Source: Neisseria macacae ATCC 33926
GTDB taxonomy: Bacteria > Pseudomonadota > Gammaproteobacteria > Burkholderiales > Neisseriaceae
Length of the DNA stretch: 64,000 nucleotides
Assembly (NCBI RefSeq): GCF_022749495.1
Contig: NZ_CP094241.1
Location: 1,984,001-2,048,000 of the forward strand
Direction of reading: 5' to 3'
In this document: positions 16,927-24,740 of the stretch, one piece after another
How positions within the stretch are numbered: position 1 is the stretch's first letter
Layout of the letters: the number at the start of each line of letters is the position of its first letter
Notes under the pieces: generated by a model
Databases searched by the model: none
What the model was told of the DNA's origin: nothing
What the model saw: only the letters and a program-made list of their open reading frames with translations
Program-made: the position numbers and the translations under genes

Positions 16927-17287
16927 TGCGGTTCCTTATTTTGAAGAATGGGTAACTTGTCGGTTGTAGACATGACATAAGGGCAGAAAACGTATGTTTT
17001 CTTCAACCGATTATAAAATCAGGTTAAACACCGGCATTTCTAAGAATATCGGCATAGCGTCGGACTGCTTGCCGCCTGTGCTTTGTGTAGACGGTCAGGT
17101 TTGCGCTATTTCGGGGATTTTCGCCGCTAATCGAAAAATGCCCATCGGGAAAATCGTCGGATGAAAAATCTGAGCGGTTGATATATCCGCCAAGCGGTAA
17201 TTGTTGGGTTTTGTTGGGTCATTATAGAATGGTTAGTGCAATTTCTCTAACTTATCATATTGATTCTAACAAAGAAAAGGAATATAC
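16927..17287. other. Intergenic region between divergent genes
   Basis: 361 bp without a convincing gene. It must carry the promoters for the SPFH gene (leftwards) and the outer-membrane protein (rightwards). I see no DUS pair, CREE or clear operator. Confidence 0.5.
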
Positions 17288-18109
17288 ATGCAAAAAACCA
17301 CCCGCTTCTGCTTTGCCGTTTTGGCATTGTCTGCCGCCGTCTGCACACAGGCTGCCCGTCCTGTCGAGTTTACCGTGGGTACGGAATATTACAAAGAGAA
17401 TTATCGGGAATATAAAGACGGCGAGCGCCTTATGCGTCAAAAGGGAAACCTGTGGTCTCTGACAGGCGGCGTCAAATATCGCTTTAACGACCGCCATGCG
17501 GCAAAATTAGAAGGACGCTACTCCCGAGGCAAGTCGGATTACACAGGAAGGTATCAGGACGGAAGAGGCAATGTAACGGAATACGGCACTGCCACGTTCA
17601 ACGGCTCTCCGCGCCGCGTCTATGATGTCCGCGCCTTATATGAATATACGCACCCGATTAACGACCGTGTCAGCCTGACTGCCGGAGCGGGCGTGGGACA
17701 CCGCGTTTTGAAAGATTTGGGTTCCCGCGTCGTAGCCAACAATTACGACCGCAAAAACCGGACCACTTATGCGCAAATCAATGCCGGTGTAAACATTGCG
17801 CTTCCTGCCGGTTTCGAAGTTTCACCCAATATCGCCTACAACCATTCCCTGAGAGGCCGTCAGCATTCTTATCGCGCCCATCAGGACATTGAAATGAAAC
17901 AGTCGAGCGGGCACGGCATCGAAGTCGAAGTACCCGTATCTAAAAAATTCGCCAACGAATCTAAAATAAGCGTCGTTCCGTTTTATCGCGGCTGGAAAGT
18001 CAAGAAATCGGATACGGCCCTCGTCTATCTGCCAGACGGCATATATGGTTCCACCGAACCTAAAAACTACACCCATGAAGCTGGTGTAAAAGTACGATAT
18101 ACGTTCTGA
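17288..18109 (+). CDS. Predicted outer-membrane beta-barrel protein
   Basis: 273 residues with a clear signal peptide (cleavage after about residue 22, VCTQA/A). Alternating amphipathic strands follow throughout, and the chain ends in KVRYTF, with the C-terminal Phe recognised by the BAM machinery. Length suggests 8-12 strands. Basic, Tyr-rich loops (YRAHQDIEMKQSSG, NNYDRKNRTTY) may face outwards. AAAGGAATATAC precedes the ATG. I do not recognise a named family; it could be a small porin or adhesin-like OMP. It is separated from the DUF350 gene by a CREE. Confidence 0.75.
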   Translation: MQKTTRFCFAVLALSAAVCTQAARPVEFTVGTEYYKENYREYKDGERLMRQKGNLWSLTGGVKYRFNDRHAAKLEGRYSRGKSDYTGRYQDGRGNVTEYGTATFNGSPRRVYDVRALYEYTHPINDRVSLTAGAGVGHRVLKDLGSRVVANNYDRKNRTTYAQINAGVNIALPAGFEVSPNIAYNHSLRGRQHSYRAHQDIEMKQSSGHGIEVEVPVSKKFANESKISVVPFYRGWKVKKSDTALVYLPDGIYGSTEPKNYTHEAGVKVRYTF

Positions 18110-18130
18110 TGCACTGACGGTGCGTTTACC

Positions 18131-18169
18131 TTTTCAGACGACCTTGCAGACAGGCAGGTCGTCTGAAAT
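18131..18169. repeat. Outward-facing DUS pair
   Basis: TTTTCAGACGACCT (18131-18144) and AGGTCGTCTGAAA (18156-18168) face away from each other around a short spacer, about 20 bp after the barrel-protein stop. A stem can form between the AGACGACCT and AGGTCGTCT arms. Confidence 0.65.
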
Positions 18170-18175
18170 TTTTAG

Positions 18176-18332
18176 TATAGTGGATTAACTTTAAACCAGT
18201 ACGGCGTTGCTTCGCCTTAGCTCAAAGAGAACGATTCTCTAAGGTGCTGAAGCACCAAGTGAATCGGTTCCGTACTATCTGTACTGTCTGCGGCTTCGTC
18301 GCCTTGTCCTGATTTAAAGTTAATCCACTATA
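18176..18332. repeat. Full-length Correia element (CREE), 157 bp
   Basis: Terminal repeats TATAGTGGATTA / TAATCCACTATA with the complete internal block. It lies directly after the DUS pair, between the barrel protein and the 3' end of the DUF350 gene. Confidence 0.93.
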
Positions 18333-18376
18333 TTTATGGAAACACACAACTTTCTGAAACCAAGAAAACAGAAGCA

Positions 18377-18775
18377 TCAGGTCAGACAAGCCGCATTCAA
18401 GATGCCGATGGATACGGACACCGCGCCAAACAGCGCGCCGACGGCGACGTTGTTGCCGATGAGTTCCTCCGTTGCGCCTTTAATCATCATCGTGGCGGCG
18501 AAATACACCAAAATCTGAATCACCGCCGCCGCAAGACCCCACAGGATAAAATCAACGAAACTGACGCTATGGGCAATGCTGGATGCGAGCGTCAAACAAA
18601 ATCCAACCAGCGCGCCGCCAAACGACAAGGCGCAGGCAAGATTGCCGTTTTTAATCAGCCGCAATTCTTCCGCAGGCGTAATCCGCAGATACACCGCGCC
18701 GAAAACGGCAGTCATCGCCACCCCCGCAAGCATATATTGCAGGTAAAGCAGGTATTGGGGCAGGGAAATACTCAC
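18377..18775 (-). CDS. DUF350 (YjfL-type) inner-membrane protein
   Basis: 132 residues with four predicted membrane helices (about 5-30, 45-68, 72-95 and 108-130) and the small, Gly/Ala-rich helices typical of DUF350/UPF0719. No enzymatic motif. In many bacteria DUF350 genes sit beside SpeE-like aminopropyltransferases, SPFH or PspA-type membrane proteins in a poorly understood envelope-stress cluster. Here it is divergent from a membrane-anchored SpeE-like gene 256 bp away. That gap holds no other gene. Confidence 0.8.
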   Translation of the reverse strand: MSISLPQYLLYLQYMLAGVAMTAVFGAVYLRITPAEELRLIKNGNLACALSFGGALVGFCLTLASSIAHSVSFVDFILWGLAAAVIQILVYFAATMMIKGATEELIGNNVAVGALFGAVSVSIGILNAACLT

Positions 18776-19031
18776 GATAGGGCTTCCTCGGTATTTTGAT
18801 ATAATGGATTATGCCACAACTCTAAGCCATCTGAAATTAAAGGGGACGCACCACAAACCGGCCCTTCCTTAAAAAACGGTTTTGGAATCGAAAAACCATA
18901 CATTTAACACCCAAGGCAGCGCGGCAGGATACGCATTTCTGTTCAAAACATACCGTTTTACACATCAAGCCCCACCATTGTCGAATCATCCGTTTTTCAG
19001 ATTTCAGACGACCCTATAAAACGCCCACACC

Positions 19032-20546
19032 ATGACCGCCAACCGCACCCTCATCATCTCCGTCTTCATCGTCGCCAGTTGCGGCCTTGCCTACGAACTC
19101 ATCATTGCCGCGCTGGCGAGCTATCTTTTGGGCGACAGCATTTTGCAGTTTTCCTCCGTCATCGGACTTTATCTTTTCTCGATGGGCATAGGCGCGCACC
19201 TGACCCGCTACATCAAAGACGAAGACGTGTTGCACCGCTTTATCGAAATCGAACTTTTGGTCGGCATCATCGGCGGCATTTCCGCGCTGGCCTTGTTCGT
19301 CGCCTTCGGTCTTTCCGCCGCCCCGTTCCGCACCCTGCTCTACGCCTTCGTACTGATTGTCGGCGCGGTCGTCGGCATGGAAATCCCGTTGGTGATGCGC
19401 GTATTAAACCGCAAAGGCGCGGAGTTTAAAGAACTCGTTTCCAAAGTCCTAACCTTCGACTATTTGGGCGCACTCGCCGTTTCCTTGCTCTTCCCGCTCC
19501 TGCTCGCCCCCAAACTCGGCATGGCGCGTTCCGCCCTTTTGTTCGGCATCCTCAACGCCGCCGTCGCCTACCTGACCGCACGCGTCTTCAAAGCCGAACT
19601 GCCCCGCTACCGCGCCATCCGCCTGCGTGCGCTGATTGTCTTGTCCGTCCTCGCCGCCACCTTCGCCTACGCCGACCGCATCTCCTTCAAAGCCGAACAA
19701 AGCTACTTCGGCGATCCTATCGTCTATCAAAGCCACTCGCCCTACCAGCGGCTCGTCGTTACCCGCTGGAAAGACGACACCCGCCTCTACATCAACGGCA
19801 ACCTGCAATTCTCCTCGCGCGACGAAGCCCGTTACCACGAAGCCCTCGTCCTGCCCGCCATGCAGATGGTTTCCAACGCCTCCCGCATCCTCATCCTCGG
19901 TGGCGGCGACGGATTGGCGGCGCGCGAAGTCTTGAAATACCCGCAGGTCAAACACGTTACCCTGGTCGATTTAGACCCCGACATGACCGCCACTTTTAAA
20001 ATCTCCGCCACCTTAAGCGCGCTCAACCAAGGCTCGCTGTCCCATCCCAAAATGCACGTCGTCAACGACGATGCCGCCAAATGGCTGGAGGGGTCGTCTG
20101 AACAATTCGACGTCATCATCATCGACCTGCCCGACCCGTCCAATTTCTCACTGGGCAAACTCTACTCCGTCCCCATGTACCGCCTCGTCGCCCGCCATCT
20201 TCAGCCGCAGGGCAAAATCGTCGTCCAATCCACCTCGCCCTACTTCGCCCCCAATGCCTACTGGTCGGTCGTCGCCACCCTCGAAGCCGCCGGCCTTTCC
20301 ACTGCGCCTTACCACGTTTACGTCCCCTCCTTCGGCGAATGGGGATTTGTGTTGGCAGGCTTTGATAAACAATTCCCTGTCCCGCAGAAATTCGACGTTC
20401 CCACACGTTATCTAAACGCCCAAACCGCCGCCGAAATGTTCCGCTTCCCACCCGACATGGCAAGACGCAAGGTCGAGCCGAACTATCTGAACAACCAAAT
20501 CCTTGTCAGCTATTTCGAAAGCGACTGGCACAACGTCATCCGTTGA
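19032..20546 (+). CDS. Membrane-anchored spermidine-synthase-like protein
   Basis: 504 residues. The first about 200 contain seven or so hydrophobic helices. The C-terminal half is a polyamine aminopropyltransferase fold with SPYQRLVVTRW, a glycine-rich AdoMet site LILGGGDGLAARE, VDLDPDMT and the DLPDPSNF catalytic loop in place of the DSTDP-type motif of classical SpeE. It therefore probably binds decarboxylated AdoMet or AdoMet, but the acceptor is uncertain. A DUS in frame gives GSSEQF. It is convergent with the Tli4-like gene and divergent from the DUF350 gene. Confidence 0.85.
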   Translation: MTANRTLIISVFIVASCGLAYELIIAALASYLLGDSILQFSSVIGLYLFSMGIGAHLTRYIKDEDVLHRFIEIELLVGIIGGISALALFVAFGLSAAPFRTLLYAFVLIVGAVVGMEIPLVMRVLNRKGAEFKELVSKVLTFDYLGALAVSLLFPLLLAPKLGMARSALLFGILNAAVAYLTARVFKAELPRYRAIRLRALIVLSVLAATFAYADRISFKAEQSYFGDPIVYQSHSPYQRLVVTRWKDDTRLYINGNLQFSSRDEARYHEALVLPAMQMVSNASRILILGGGDGLAAREVLKYPQVKHVTLVDLDPDMTATFKISATLSALNQGSLSHPKMHVVNDDAAKWLEGSSEQFDVIIIDLPDPSNFSLGKLYSVPMYRLVARHLQPQGKIVVQSTSPYFAPNAYWSVVATLEAAGLSTAPYHVYVPSFGEWGFVLAGFDKQFPVPQKFDVPTRYLNAQTAAEMFRFPPDMARRKVEPNYLNNQILVSYFESDWHNVIR

Positions 20547-20561
20547 GCTTTTTCCCAAAAC

Positions 20562-20597
20562 AAAGGTCGTCTGAAAACCATTTTCAGACGACCTTTT
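20562..20597. terminator. Bidirectional DUS-pair terminator
   Basis: AAAGGTCGTCTGAAAA and its complement lie between the convergent stop codons of the SpeE-like and Tli4-like genes, with T runs on both strands. Confidence 0.85.
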
Positions 20598-20602
20598 CAT
20601 CG

Positions 20603-21631
20603 CTATGGCTTCACAGGCTTCAAAGTCGGCAAAACCGTATCCCAAATTGCAAGGACTTCGGCTTCGCTGCGCTTCGTCCCGTCTTTTTTCTCCGCGCCAA
20701 ACTGCATCATAATGCGCGGATCGCCGCCGTCGCGTTCCCAAAAGAACATATATTTGTTGCCGCCCCATTTCACCAGTTTTTCCTCGCCCGACATACCGTT
20801 GATGGTGCGTTTGCCTTGGCGGATGGTGCGGGTTAACGCTTTAATCAATAAACCTTTTTCTGGGTCGACTTTGCGTTGCAGCAACGTCGCTTCGCCCGCT
20901 TTCAACACATCGCCGTGCATGATTTCCAGACTCATATCATGTTGTTTGGCAAATTCGACGGTGCTATGAACTTCAAACGGTTTTTTGCCGTCATCGGCGA
21001 TAAAACCGCCTATCAGGCATATACCGTGTTTATTTGGCACTTCAAATTCCTGCCTGGTTTTCAATCCATTGAGGATTTCTTGGCGGAATTTTTTCTCCAT
21101 GCCGTTTATCAGCTCTTTTTCTTGGGCTTTCCAGTTGGCAGGGGCTTTCTTATTGTCGGCAGGGATATAGAAAAAACTGCGTACGATATAGGCGTCATCA
21201 TTATCCAGTTTGAAATGTAAGTCGGCTTCGTAGGGCATACCGTCTTTCCCGATAATGTTTTCCCAATGAAATCCCCCGCGCGTTACCTGCATCATTGCCC
21301 GATCCGGAATCAGGGTGCGGGTATCGACGACAATATCCGTTCCATCTCTACCATTTTGCTTAGTCTCATTGATGGTCCTAACGTTTCTCTTCCAGTCGTT
21401 AAACATGACCATCACGCTCCAGCCGTTGTAATCAAGGTGCGTACTGCCATGACGGCGTTTGGACGGCAGGCGTAATTGATAGCGACCGCTGCAATAGGGC
21501 TGTTCGGTCCAGTAGGCAGTATCAATGGCGGATTTGGTGACGGTCGGCGAGGTTTCTGCCGATGGGGAAACGGTGGGCGTACAGGCTGCGACGGCAAGTG
21601 TTAGAGACAGCGTGGTCAGACGGATAGACAT
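20603..21631 (-). CDS. Lipoprotein resembling T6SS immunity protein Tli4
   Basis: 342 residues with a lipoprotein signal (lipobox VAAC, Cys17). After a Ser/Thr/Pro linker the mature part begins YCSGRYQLRLPSKR. It contains GFHWENIIG, a HGICLIGGFIADDG block and a C-terminal WDTVLPTLKPV helix. This layout matches what I know of the Tli4 family, periplasmic immunity proteins against type VI lipase effectors of the Tle4 group. The family call is from memory of its pattern and uncertain. No Tle4 lipase lies next to it, so it would be an orphan immunity gene. Confidence 0.55.
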   Translation of the reverse strand: MSIRLTTLSLTLAVAACTPTVSPSAETSPTVTKSAIDTAYWTEQPYCSGRYQLRLPSKRRHGSTHLDYNGWSVMVMFNDWKRNVRTINETKQNGRDGTDIVVDTRTLIPDRAMMQVTRGGFHWENIIGKDGMPYEADLHFKLDNDDAYIVRSFFYIPADNKKAPANWKAQEKELINGMEKKFRQEILNGLKTRQEFEVPNKHGICLIGGFIADDGKKPFEVHSTVEFAKQHDMSLEIMHGDVLKAGEATLLQRKVDPEKGLLIKALTRTIRQGKRTINGMSGEEKLVKWGGNKYMFFWERDGGDPRIMMQFGAEKKDGTKRSEAEVLAIWDTVLPTLKPVKP

Positions 21632-21652
21632 AAATAAGCTCCGTAATAAATA

Positions 21653-21690
21653 GGGGTCGTATGAAAGTATAGTTTATTCAGACGACCTTT
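21653..21690. repeat. Degenerate inverted DUS pair
   Basis: GGTCGTATGAAA (one base changed from the DUS) faces a perfect TTCAGACGACC copy, upstream of the Tli4-like gene. The mutated arm probably no longer works for uptake. Confidence 0.6.
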
Positions 21691-21896
21691 GTCATAAAAC
21701 GGGCTTGGCGGTATTTATTCAACATAAGCAGAGAAATAAGAGGTAAATGAATCCGACTTTTGCTGAACCGCGTGTTTGTTTTGATCCAATACTGAGAACA
21801 TGGCAAAACCAACAAAAATCCTGATTGATCAAAATGTTGGCTTCTAATATGAGTTTTCGACAGGCAAAAAAATAACCGCTGATAAGCGGTTTATTG

Positions 21897-21981
21897 TGGT
21901 GCCCAGGGTCGGACTCGAACCGACACACCTTGCGGCGGGGGATTTTGAGTCCCCTGCGTCTACCAATTTCGCCACCTGGGC
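21897..21981 (-). tRNA. tRNA-Leu (anticodon CAA)
   Basis: On the minus strand the sequence folds as an 85-nt class II tRNA. It has acceptor stem GCCCAGG/CCTGGGC, a D-loop with GGTAGACGC, anticodon stem GGGGA/TCCCC with loop CTCAAAA (anticodon CAA, reading UUG), a variable arm, TTCGAGTCC in the T-loop, and an encoded 3' CCA. It stands alone between the Tli4-like lipoprotein and sco1. The flanks (21691-21896 and 21982-22271) hold no other gene I can support. Confidence 0.96.
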
Positions 21982-22271
21982 TGGTGAAGAAGTCGCTATT
22001 ATAGCGGCGTATTCGGGCTTGTAAAGCAAAATCTTGCCTTGTTTGCAGACATATTGCTTATATTTTTGATTTTTAAAAACATTAAATTCATTTTATTTTG
22101 TTCCCGACGCGCCCTACTCTTTCCACTTATATCAAACATCATTCATTTTCAGCCGAAAAACGGCATAAACCGCTATATTAAATGTTGCAAACGCGCTAAG
22201 ATGGCAGCGTTCGTTTCATTTTTTTATTTTCAGACGACGTTCACACACCATACCCGCATTGGAGAATTTTT

Positions 22272-22979
22272 ATGATGCCTACTGCAATCCGTACCGCCAT
22301 TTTGGGCGCATTCGCCCTTGCCGCACTTGCCGCCTGCAAACCAGAAGCCAAAGCGCCGGAACAAAATCCTGCGCCTGCTTCAGCCGCTTCTTCAACAGCG
22401 GCTCCGGCCGAACAGCCTGCTTCCGCTCCCGCCGCATCCTCACCTGCCGCTACCGCGCCCGCACCGCAAGCGCCCGGAACGGATATGCGTAAAGAGGACA
22501 TCGGCGGCGATTTCACGCTGACCGACGGCGACGGCAAGCCGTTCAGCTTAAGCAGCCTGAAAGGCAAAGTTGTGATTCTGTCCTTCGGTTATACGCACTG
22601 CCCCGACGTTTGTCCGACCGAATTGCTGACTTACAGCGACACATTGAAACAGTTGGGCGATCAGGCGAAAGATGTGAAAGTGGTGTTCGTCAGCATCGAC
22701 CCCGAGCGCGACACGCCCGCAGTCATCGGCAAATACGTCAAACAGTTCAATCCTGAATTTATCGGTCTGACTGCGACAGGCGACCAAAGCCTGCCGGTCA
22801 TCAAACAGCAATACCGCGTGGTGTCCTCCAAAGTCAATCAAAAAGAAGACAGCGAAAACTATTTGGTTGACCACTCTTCCGGCGCGTATCTGATTGATAA
22901 AACCGGCGAAGTGGCGATTTTCTCGCGTTACGGCAGCGAACCGGCAACCATTGCCGCCGACATCAAAAAACTGCTTTGA
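22272..22979 (+). CDS. SCO1/SenC copper chaperone lipoprotein
   Basis: A periplasmic thioredoxin-fold protein that helps load the CuA site of cytochrome oxidase and protects against oxidative stress. Signal with lipobox LAAC (Cys22 counting from the first ATG), an Ala/Pro-rich linker to about residue 70, then the Sco domain. It carries the copper-binding CPDVC motif (HCPDVCPTEL) and the conserved distal His (VDHSSGAYLID). GGAG stands 7 nt before the first of two consecutive ATG codons. Its 235 residues are normal when the linker is counted. A single reverse DUS lies just upstream. Confidence 0.92.
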   Translation: MMPTAIRTAILGAFALAALAACKPEAKAPEQNPAPASAASSTAAPAEQPASAPAASSPAATAPAPQAPGTDMRKEDIGGDFTLTDGDGKPFSLSSLKGKVVILSFGYTHCPDVCPTELLTYSDTLKQLGDQAKDVKVVFVSIDPERDTPAVIGKYVKQFNPEFIGLTATGDQSLPVIKQQYRVVSSKVNQKEDSENYLVDHSSGAYLIDKTGEVAIFSRYGSEPATIAADIKKLL

Positions 22980-22987
22980 TCCGCATG

Positions 22988-23029
22988 GGGTCGTCTGAAT
23001 GCCGGTCGCGGTTTTCAGACGACCTTTTT
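22988..23029 (+). terminator. DUS-pair terminator of the sco1 gene
   Basis: GGTCGTCTGAA and TTTTCAGACGACC with a loop of 13 bases, followed by a T run, begin 10 bp after the stop codon. Confidence 0.8.
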
Positions 23030-23055
23030 CCCATCTGAAACATATAGTGGAGAAA

Positions 23056-23092
23056 GTCAGACTGCCTGTTTGGTACGGGTTCAAAGTCTGAC
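23056..23092 (+). promoter_or_regulatory. Inverted repeat in the hisG leader
   Basis: GTCAGACT (23056-23063) and AGTCTGAC (23085-23092) are perfect complements 21 nt apart, ending 12 bp before the hisG start. The repeat could be an operator or an RNA hairpin close to the ribosome-binding region. No function is established. Confidence 0.35.
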
Positions 23093-23104
23093 AGCATAAC
23101 AACA

Positions 23105-23758
23105 ATGACTGAAAACACGCTGACCATCGCCCTGTCCAAAGGGCGCATCTTTGAAGAAACCCTGCCGCTTTTGGCAGCGGCGGGCATTGTTCCCGCCGAA
23201 GCGCCCGAAAAATCGCGCAAGCTGATTATCGGCACCAACCATGAAAACATCCGCCTCGTCATCGTCCGCGCCACCGACGTGCCGACTTACGTCCAATACG
23301 GCGCGGCAGACTTCGGCATCGCGGGCAAAGACGTTTTAATCGAACACGGCGGCAGCGGGCTTTACCAGCCGCTGGATTTGCACATCGCTGAATGCCGCAT
23401 GATGGTCGCCGTCCGAAAAGGTTTCGACTACGCCGCCGCCTCGCAGCCCGGCAGCCGCCTGCGTATCGCGACGAAATACCCCAACATCGCCGCCGAGCAT
23501 TTCGCCGGCAAAGGCGTACACGTTGACATCATCAAACTCTACGGCTCGATGGAGCTTGCGCCGCTGGTCGGCCTGAGCGACGCCATCGTCGATTTGGTCT
23601 CCACCGGCAACACGCTTAAGGCGAACGGCTTGGAAGCGGTCGAACACGTCGTCGATATTTCCAGCCGTCTGGTGGTCAACAAAGCCGCATTGAAAACGAA
23701 ACACGCGCTGCTGGAGCCGATTATTCAGGCGTTCGGCAGCGCAGCGAAGGCGGGGTGA
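23105..23758 (+). CDS. hisG: ATP phosphoribosyltransferase, short form
   Basis: First step of histidine synthesis: joins ATP and PRPP to give phosphoribosyl-ATP. The 217-residue length marks the short form, which lacks the C-terminal regulatory domain and needs a HisZ partner encoded elsewhere. Motifs are ALSKGRI near the N-terminus, YGAADFGIAGKDVL, and LVGLSDAIVDLVSTGNTLKAN for PRPP binding. It is followed by a GIY-YIG gene and then hisD on the same strand. Confidence 0.96.
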   Translation: MTENTLTIALSKGRIFEETLPLLAAAGIVPAEAPEKSRKLIIGTNHENIRLVIVRATDVPTYVQYGAADFGIAGKDVLIEHGGSGLYQPLDLHIAECRMMVAVRKGFDYAAASQPGSRLRIATKYPNIAAEHFAGKGVHVDIIKLYGSMELAPLVGLSDAIVDLVSTGNTLKANGLEAVEHVVDISSRLVVNKAALKTKHALLEPIIQAFGSAAKAG

Positions 23759-23780
23759 GCGTTCATTTAAATGAAGATGC

Positions 23781-23828
23781 GTTTTCAGACGACCCTAGCC
23801 GTTCCCGCCGACAGGTCGTCTGAAAATA
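23781..23828. repeat. Outward-facing DUS pair after hisG
   Basis: TTTTCAGACGACC (about 23781-23793) and AGGTCGTCTGAAAA (about 23813-23826) point away from each other between hisG and the GIY-YIG gene. It may act as a weak terminator inside the his unit. Confidence 0.65.
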
Positions 23829-23861
23829 CCACCGGCAGTAAACTGTATAGGAGGATTTAAA

Positions 23862-24740
23862 ATGGTTGCAAAAATAAAAAAATTTTCAGATTCAACCCTT
23901 TCCGTTTTGAATAACGGCGAACGTCGGTTTTACGTCTATTGCCTGACCGACCTGAAAAAAGACAAAATCCTCTACATCGGCAAAGGCTGCGGTAATCGTA
24001 TCTTCGAGCATGAACAAGCCGCCCGTTCGCAAGACGGTGACATTGACGTACCGGCACGCAAAGCCATTGCCAAATGCAAGAAACTCGGCCGCCATATCAT
24101 CAGCTATCATCTGACCGAAGCCGAAGCGCAAGCCGCCGAAACTGTCCTGATTCATTTCGTCAAATCCGTTGTCGGCAAAAAATTCAAAAACAAATCTGCC
24201 GGATGCGGCGCAAGCGGCATCAGCGCGGAAGCACTCGACGACCGCTTCAAATTCACGCCCTGCCCGCTTGACGACCTTAATCCCGACGGACTGGTTCTCG
24301 CCGTCAAAATCCAAGACGCTTTGGACTTGGATACCGACGAAGAAACCGACTACCGCTTCGACAACCAAGACGATGCCAACCTCAAATCGCGTACGTTGGG
24401 CAACTGGGTTATCGGCAAAGATGCCGCCTCCAAAGTGAAATACGTTATCGGCGTTCACACCGGGCTGCAAAACGCCGTTGTCAGCGCGTATGAGGTGGAC
24501 GGTTTCGAAACGCTTGAAGAAACCAAAAACGGCAGAAAACAAACCCGTTACCGTTTCCATACCGCCTCGTCCAGCAAAAAAGTGTTGGCCAAACTCGGCT
24601 TGCAACAAAAATGCCTGCCCGAATTGAAGTTCGGCGGAGCGGGCGAAAAAGCGTATATCAGACCCAAAACCGAGACTGAACAAGAAAATATTCAGACGAC
24701 CCCAAGTCCAAAAATAACAACGGAGAATCCCAAATCATGA
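23862..24740 (+). CDS. GIY-YIG nuclease-domain protein, LEM3-like
   Basis: 292 residues. Residues about 20-115 match a LEM-3-type GIY-YIG domain: FYVYCLTD, LYIGKGCGNRIFEH and a distal acidic ETVLIHF helix. This fold cuts DNA, but the LEM-3-like subgroup in bacteria has no assigned role. The C-terminal half (SRTLGNWVIGKDAASKV ... ASSSKKVLAKLGLQQ) is unfamiliar to me and may bind nucleic acid or a ligand. A GGAGG ribosome-binding site lies 8-9 nt upstream of the ATG. The last codons overlap hisD (ATGA), so its translation is coupled to histidine synthesis. A DUS in frame encodes IQTT near the C-terminus. Confidence 0.78.
   Translation: MVAKIKKFSDSTLSVLNNGERRFYVYCLTDLKKDKILYIGKGCGNRIFEHEQAARSQDGDIDVPARKAIAKCKKLGRHIISYHLTEAEAQAAETVLIHFVKSVVGKKFKNKSAGCGASGISAEALDDRFKFTPCPLDDLNPDGLVLAVKIQDALDLDTDEETDYRFDNQDDANLKSRTLGNWVIGKDAASKVKYVIGVHTGLQNAVVSAYEVDGFETLEETKNGRKQTRYRFHTASSSKKVLAKLGLQQKCLPELKFGGAGEKAYIRPKTETEQENIQTTPSPKITTENPKS

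Noticed and set aside
23043..23055. TATAGTGGAGAAA before hisG as a Correia element
   Set aside because: Only the first 9 bases match the CREE end; no second end or internal sequence follows.
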